Source of the DNA: CAWDMN01 sp963803155
Lineage (GTDB): Bacteria > Acidobacteriota > Terriglobia > Versatilivoradales > Versatilivoraceae
DNA length: 19,046 nucleotides
Direction: 5' to 3'
Assembly: GCA_963803155.1 (NCBI GenBank)
Contig: CAWDMN010000073.1
Location: forward strand, 1-19,046
Shown here: positions 15,313 through 19,046 of the stretch, piece after piece
Numbering within the stretch: position 1 is the stretch's first letter
Layout of the letters: every line of letters begins with the position of its first letter
Made by a program: the position numbers and the translations under genes
The notes under the pieces: model-generated
Database searches by the model: none
What the model saw: only the letters and a program-made list of their open reading frames with translations
Told to the model about the DNA's origin: nothing

Positions 15313-16212
15313 ATGGAAAAATACTTAGCCATCGTGAATCCCGCCGCCGGAGGGGGGCGTTGCGGCAAACTGGCGGCAGCTACTCTGGAAAACATAATAT
15401 CAGCCGGTTTTCCCATCGAAGTGAAGGAGACTCATCGCGCCGGAGACGCCTGCCGGATGGCCCGAGAAGCCCATCAGCAGGGATTTCGCAACTTCCTGGC
15501 GGTTGGCGGTGACGGGACTGGCTACGAGATTATCAACGGCCTCTTCCCTCTTCACCCCGCAGCTGAAAGAGTCTCTTTGGGATTTCTTCCGCTGGGAACC
15601 GGGAATTCCTTCCTGCGGGATTTTACCGACAAGGGATTGACTTACGCGCAGCAGGCGATCCTGGAACGAAAGCGCCGCCCCTGTGACGTTTTGGAATTAG
15701 TCCACCGGGAAGGCTCCCTGTTCTATATCAATTTGCTCAGCTTCGGTTTCACGGCTCAGGCGGGGGAATTGACGAATAGACGCTTCAAGCCCTTTGGAGA
15801 ATTGGGTTATCTGGCGGCGATACTTCTCACCTGGATGAAGCTTTATTATCCGATTTTTCCGCTCAAACTTAATGGAAGCAAGGGATGGGATCGCAGGCCT
15901 TGCATCTATCTGACCTTTTCCAACAGCCGCTATACTGGCGGGCAGTTGATGATCGCCCCATTCGCTGACACGGCGGACGGATTGATCGAAGTCACTCGGG
16001 TGGGAACTTTGGGTCGCTGGGACTTTGTCCGGACCTTCCCCAAAATTTTTTCCGGCAAGCACATGATTCACCCTTTGATTTCCCACGTCCGGACAAAACA
16101 AATTGAATTTCAGCTGAAAACTCCGATTGACGTCATGATTGACGGCGAGGTAGTGCGCTGCCATCCCCAGCAAATCAAAGTCTGGCCCGGCGCCTTGGAT
16201 GTGATGGCGTGA
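15313..16212 (+). CDS. Diacylglycerol kinase-family lipid kinase (DAGK catalytic domain)
   Basis: This 299-residue protein is the usual length for bacterial DgkB/YegS-type kinases. The N-terminal IVNPAAGGGR (about residues 7-16) and the nucleotide-binding GGDGT at 65-69 are the family hallmarks, followed by LGFLPLGTGNSFLRDF (around 89-104). The C-terminal half is a beta-sandwich-like region with PIDVMIDGEVVRCHP. These enzymes phosphorylate diacylglycerol or related lipids at the inner face of the membrane with ATP; sphingosine- and ceramide-type lipids are substrates of relatives, so the lipid is unknown. Its position before a PlsC-type acyltransferase and after the ligase/ACP block suggests it feeds a phosphorylated lipid into the same pathway. 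The ATG at 15313 puts the first beta-strand (YLAIVNPAAGG) at the N-terminus as in relatives; the ribosome binding site is not obvious. Confidence 0.9.
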   Translation: MEKYLAIVNPAAGGGRCGKLAAATLENIISAGFPIEVKETHRAGDACRMAREAHQQGFRNFLAVGGDGTGYEIINGLFPLHPAAERVSLGFLPLGTGNSFLRDFTDKGLTYAQQAILERKRRPCDVLELVHREGSLFYINLLSFGFTAQAGELTNRRFKPFGELGYLAAILLTWMKLYYPIFPLKLNGSKGWDRRPCIYLTFSNSRYTGGQLMIAPFADTADGLIEVTRVGTLGRWDFVRTFPKIFSGKHMIHPLISHVRTKQIEFQLKTPIDVMIDGEVVRCHPQQIKVWPGALDVMA

Positions 16213-16297
16213 ATGTAAGCGTTGCTGGGAGGACTTCCCGTGGCTCCGCGGCAAGCGAAATCGGATTTGTCCTTAGGCGCATGATTCTGATTTCCAG

Positions 16298-16314
16298 ATC
16301 CGAATATTCCGGAT
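16298..16314. promoter_or_regulatory. Near-palindrome ATCC-GAATATTC-(C)-GGAT upstream of the acyltransferase
   Basis: The 8-bp palindrome GAATATTC is flanked by complementary ATCC and GGAT arms with one bulged C. It lies 40 bp before the acyltransferase ATG in a 141-bp gap with no gene. It could be an operator or a weak hairpin; there is no direct evidence for either. Confidence 0.25.
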
Positions 16315-16353
16315 TCAGCAAGCCAAAATGTCCACTCCGCGCCAGGAAAGACG

Positions 16354-17109
16354 ATGAGCTCACTCCGTAAAACATACCTGGTTATTCGAAGCATCCTGCT
16401 TTGGTTGATTAGCGCGTTGCATTTCTTTACAGTTTGCACTGCCTTGGTTATTCTGGGGATTTTCCTCAATCCCCGCTGGAACGATTGGCCCCAACGCTTT
16501 TTTTTCCGCAACATCTTGCGGTTTGCCGGTCTCCGTTTCGAAAGAAAATTTTCCCCGGGCTTCGACCCCGCAAAAACCAGTATTTTTATCAGCAACCACA
16601 TCAACTTTTTCGATGCTTTCGTAATTTATTCCGCCATCCCCCAGTTCGTTCGCGGATTGGAGTTGGACACGCATTTCAAGATCCCGGCATATGGGTGGAT
16701 GATGAAACGGTTCGGGAATATCCCCGTCAGCCGCGGTGGTGGACCAGCTCAGTTCAAAAAGACGCTTGAGCAGGTCCGCTCTCACATCCAAAACGGAATA
16801 AGCGTCATTGTCTTTGCCGAAGGGACCAGGACGTTGACAGGAAAGGTGGGCACTCTGCAGAAAGGCGCGTTTGCCATGGCGCGTCAAATTGGCTGTCCGA
16901 TCGTGCCGATGAGCATATGCGGGTCTTACCAGTTCAGCCGCAAAGGTAGTTGGTTGCTTTATCCTTCCCAAATTGTTGTTCACCTGCATGACACCATCGA
17001 GACCAAAGCTATTCCCAAAGATGGACTGGATGAATTGATCGAGCGTGTTCATGGCATCATCTCAAAACCAGTGGAAGAGGACCTCGCTGAGCATCCTCCC
17101 GAGAACTGA
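16354..17109 (+). CDS. PlsC-type lysophospholipid/glycerol-3-phosphate acyltransferase
   Basis: This 251-residue membrane-associated acyltransferase has a hydrophobic N-terminal segment (about residues 8-37, rich in Leu, Ile and Phe) that anchors it to the inner membrane. The catalytic H-x4-D is NHINFFD with His82 and Asp87. Motif II-like residues follow (GNIPVSRGG), then the substrate-binding motif FAEGTRT (154-160), and GCPIVPMSICGS is the usual motif IV region. Family members add an acyl chain from acyl-ACP or acyl-CoA to lysophosphatidic acid or other lipid hydroxyls. Which acceptor it uses is not visible; given its neighbours it may acylate a special lipid rather than serve housekeeping phospholipid synthesis. 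AGGA at 16344-16347 lies 6 nt before the ATG, which supports this start. Confidence 0.9.
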   Translation: MSSLRKTYLVIRSILLWLISALHFFTVCTALVILGIFLNPRWNDWPQRFFFRNILRFAGLRFERKFSPGFDPAKTSIFISNHINFFDAFVIYSAIPQFVRGLELDTHFKIPAYGWMMKRFGNIPVSRGGGPAQFKKTLEQVRSHIQNGISVIVFAEGTRTLTGKVGTLQKGAFAMARQIGCPIVPMSICGSYQFSRKGSWLLYPSQIVVHLHDTIETKAIPKDGLDELIERVHGIISKPVEEDLAEHPPEN

Positions 17110-17189
17110 CTCTTTTTCTCGCTTGTCATGCTCTTTGGGTTGAGCCCATACTTCTTTGTACCTTCATTGAGAGATAATCGGAGGAAAAT

Positions 17190-17753
17190 ATGGCACCCCA
17201 TACCTGCCCATTCTGGCTTGGCTATCTTATCAGTTGCCCTTTGCGCAAATTTCCGCACAATCCTCGCAAGATACTGGGTCCTCACGTGGCTCCTGGCATG
17301 AAGGTGCTCGACGTGGGTTGCGCCATGGGATTTTTCAGCCTCCCTCTGGCCGAAATGGTAGGCCCTTCCGGCAAAGTGGTCTGCGTCGATGTCCAGGAAA
17401 AAATGTTATCCGTCCTTCGCAAACGAGCTGCCAAGGCAGGACTAGGAGAAAGCATTGAAACCCGGCTATGTGGATTTGATTCTCTGCAAATTTACGATTA
17501 TAAGGAATCCATCGATTTCGCCCTGGCCTTCGCCATGGTCCATGAAGTGGACAATTCCGATCGTCTTTTCACGGAAATCGCACAAGCTTTGAAACCTTCT
17601 GGCCGTCTGCTTTTCGCGGAACCCATTCTGCACGTTTCACGGAAAAAATTCGAAGAGAGCCTGGCCCTTGCCCGGCAACACCAATTGCAGCTGGCGAGCT
17701 TGCCCATAATTCCCCGCAGTCGGGCAGCTTTGCTTATCAAGGTGGAAAAATAG
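17190..17753 (+). CDS. Class I SAM-dependent methyltransferase
   Basis: This 187-residue protein has a Rossmann-like SAM-binding domain. Motif I is KVLDVGCAMGFF (starting at Lys38), with the acidic end of strand 2 at VVCVDVQEKML; IDFALAFAMVHEVDN and LKPSGRLLFAEP are the motif II and III equivalents. It is most like the UbiE/Methyltransf_11 group, which methylate quinones, lipids or small molecules. The substrate cannot be deduced; its place directly after the acyltransferase makes a lipid or lipid head group plausible. It is short compared with many small-molecule methyltransferases. A strong GGAGGA (17180-17185) just before the ATG at 17190 fixes the start. An 80-bp gap after the acyltransferase holds no visible terminator, so it may be in the same transcript. 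Confidence 0.87.
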   Translation: MAPHTCPFWLGYLISCPLRKFPHNPRKILGPHVAPGMKVLDVGCAMGFFSLPLAEMVGPSGKVVCVDVQEKMLSVLRKRAAKAGLGESIETRLCGFDSLQIYDYKESIDFALAFAMVHEVDNSDRLFTEIAQALKPSGRLLFAEPILHVSRKKFEESLALARQHQLQLASLPIIPRSRAALLIKVEK

Positions 17754-17891
17754 CTGGGATGGGCGCGAGTGATGAGGTCACCTAGTTCACATTCACGCCG
17801 CAAACCCGCCTTACAGTGCAATGCAAAAAGTCGAGTTAAAGGATCGCGCGACACACTCTAGAAATGTCTCCCCCAATACAAGGAGAACTCG

Positions 17892-19046
17892 ATGACAAAA
17901 AAAATACAAATCGGATCGACGATTCTTGCTCTGGCAGCGCAGACCCTCTTGATCGAGGCGCAATCCCATTGGTGGCAAGAAGAGCCGATCCGGCTGCTTC
18001 AAACCAATTTAAGGGAGACAGACGCCGGGTTGGATGCCAAGGCCCTGATTGAGCAGATTGCGGCTTTTCCCGCCAATACTCTGGTTTTTGGGATGGGGGG
18101 CATCAACGCTTATTACCCAACTCAAGTCCCTTTTCATTATGCCAGCCCGTATCTTCCTCCGGGCAAGGATCTGCTGAGAGAAGTTCTCAATGAGGCGCAC
18201 CACCAAAAGATGCGGCTCATTGGACGATTTGATTTCAGCCGCGCCCGCAAGGAAGTCTACGAAGCTCATCCTGAGTGGTTTTTTATCCGGGTCGATGGAA
18301 ATCCCGTTCACGATCACAATAATCTCTACAACACGTGCATCAATGGCGGCTACTATCGGGAACAGTCACTGAAAATTCTGGCTGAAGCGCTGGATCGATA
18401 TGAGGTGGACGGCCTTTTCTTCAACTGGTTCGGCAACCAGGCATTTGATTATGGCGGCAAACCAATGGGGACATGCCAATGCGATTCCTGCAAAACCCGA
18501 TTCCAGGAGCGTTATCACCGGTCTCTTCCCTCGGTCGCTGACGACGAATATCAGGAATTTATGCGAAATTCCGCGCGGGAGGTAGCGGCCAAATTCGCCG
18601 CCTTGATTCGCTCCAAGCGGCCGGAAGCGGCCTTTATTACCTATATTCGCAATGAAGTCTCCGGTATCGCTTCTGAATCCGACAAATATATGGGCAGGAG
18701 TCTCCCCATCTGGCTCTACAATGCCAGCGAAAATGTGATGTGGGCCCGCTCGCTCGAACCGGAAAAGATGGCGCTGAATTACATTATGCCCTATGTCGAT
18801 ATGCGATATCGTTTCTCTTGTTCTCCGGCGTCTGGATTAAAAATCTATCTCTATCAGAATATGTCTCATGGGACATTCCCTGCCTTCGCCATGCTGGGCA
18901 CTCCCGATCAGCCCGACTCGAGTGGCCTCAAGGCCATCCGTCCCATCTATCAATGGCACGCTCGCCATGAAGATTTATTTGTCGGGCAGGAGAATGCCGC
19001 CCGCGTGCTGCTCGTAATCGACCCCAAAAGCGGCACGGAATCATCA
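17892..19046 (+). CDS. Secreted glycoside-hydrolase-like protein (hypothetical glycosyl hydrolase 6 type), 3' end outside window
   Basis: The frame is open for 385 codons to the right edge. The N-terminus (MTKKIQIGSTILALAAQTLLIE) looks like a signal peptide with a hydrophobic core at about 7-21 and possible cleavage near Ala23-Ser25, so the protein is probably exported. The body resembles a TIM-barrel family remembered as hypothetical glycosyl hydrolase 6 (GHL6, PF14871): HPEWFFIRVDGNP at about 126-138, then NTCINGGYYREQSLKILAEALDRY leading to VDGLFFNWFGNQ, and a cysteine cluster C195-x-C197-x2-C200 before a KTRFQERY segment. Relatives are thought to act on plant or algal polysaccharides, and some continue into a beta-galactosidase-type trimerisation domain, but the substrate here is unknown. 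AAGGAG (17880-17885) lies 6 nt before the ATG and decides the start. It is preceded by a 138-bp gap and has no evident link to the lipid genes. Confidence 0.82.
   Translation, partial: MTKKIQIGSTILALAAQTLLIEAQSHWWQEEPIRLLQTNLRETDAGLDAKALIEQIAAFPANTLVFGMGGINAYYPTQVPFHYASPYLPPGKDLLREVLNEAHHQKMRLIGRFDFSRARKEVYEAHPEWFFIRVDGNPVHDHNNLYNTCINGGYYREQSLKILAEALDRYEVDGLFFNWFGNQAFDYGGKPMGTCQCDSCKTRFQERYHRSLPSVADDEYQEFMRNSAREVAAKFAALIRSKRPEAAFITYIRNEVSGIASESDKYMGRSLPIWLYNASENVMWARSLEPEKMALNYIMPYVDMRYRFSCSPASGLKIYLYQNMSHGTFPAFAMLGTPDQPDSSGLKAIRPIYQWHARHEDLFVGQENAARVLLVIDPKSGTESS

Noticed and set aside
15222..15416. 64-codon minus-strand frame with QLSAISCQL-like residues
   Set aside because: The residues are the chance translation of the intergenic AGCTGA repeat, antisense to the lipid kinase start.
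16360..17052. 230-codon minus-strand open frame
   Set aside because: It is fully antisense to the PlsC-type acyltransferase, whose catalytic motifs and ribosome binding site are clear.

Overview
The window looks like chromosomal DNA of a Gram-negative bacterium. It carries an arabinose-5-phosphate isomerase of the KdsD type, which supplies the Kdo precursor of lipopolysaccharide. Three things together are most compatible with the PVC group, probably Verrucomicrobiota: a GHL6-like secreted glycoside hydrolase, a protein resembling the mitochondrial K+/H+ exchange-related family, and a dispersed AGCTGA-rich intergenic repeat. That placement is an inference. There is no rRNA, tRNA, phage, transposase or CRISPR array to support or oppose it.

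Left part (1-4635, minus strand). Four genes are packed tightly and read right to left: an APC permease of the LAT/SteT type, an APC permease of the CAT type overlapping it by 35 bp, a small membrane protein (GTG start, abutting the CAT stop) that resembles the Mit_KHE1 family, and kdsD, which begins 1 bp after the previous stop and runs off the left edge. A 429-bp divergent intergenic region (4636-5064) with two short inverted repeats separates this unit from everything to the right.

Centre and right (5065-17753, plus strand). A run of ten genes is almost entirely lipid enzymology. It holds a large fatty acyl-CoA reductase with a degenerate HAD domain at its N-terminus, a second stand-alone acyl/thioester reductase, a frameshifted polysaccharide pyruvyl transferase-like gene, an AMP-forming acyl ligase, a crotonase with both catalytic glutamates, an acyl carrier protein, a second AMP-forming acyl ligase, a diacylglycerol-kinase-family lipid kinase, a PlsC-type acyltransferase and a class I methyltransferase. 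Two ligases, a dedicated ACP, a crotonase and two reductases fit a pathway that activates a fatty acid, modifies it on a carrier and releases it as aldehyde or alcohol. The DAGK, PlsC and methyltransferase could build the product into a membrane lipid. No ketosynthase, glycosyltransferase or ether-forming enzyme is present, so the product cannot be deduced.

Right edge (17892-19046, plus strand). A secreted glycoside-hydrolase-like protein resembling hypothetical glycosyl hydrolase 6 starts after a good ribosome binding site and runs off the window. It appears unrelated to the lipid genes.

Two non-coding patterns stand out. Four copies of an AGCTGA-type repeat, one inverted, sit only in gaps between the lipid genes. 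The pyruvyl transferase frame break falls exactly on a T TTC CCC heptamer, the form of a -1 slippery site, although a one-base deletion in the C run explains it more simply.
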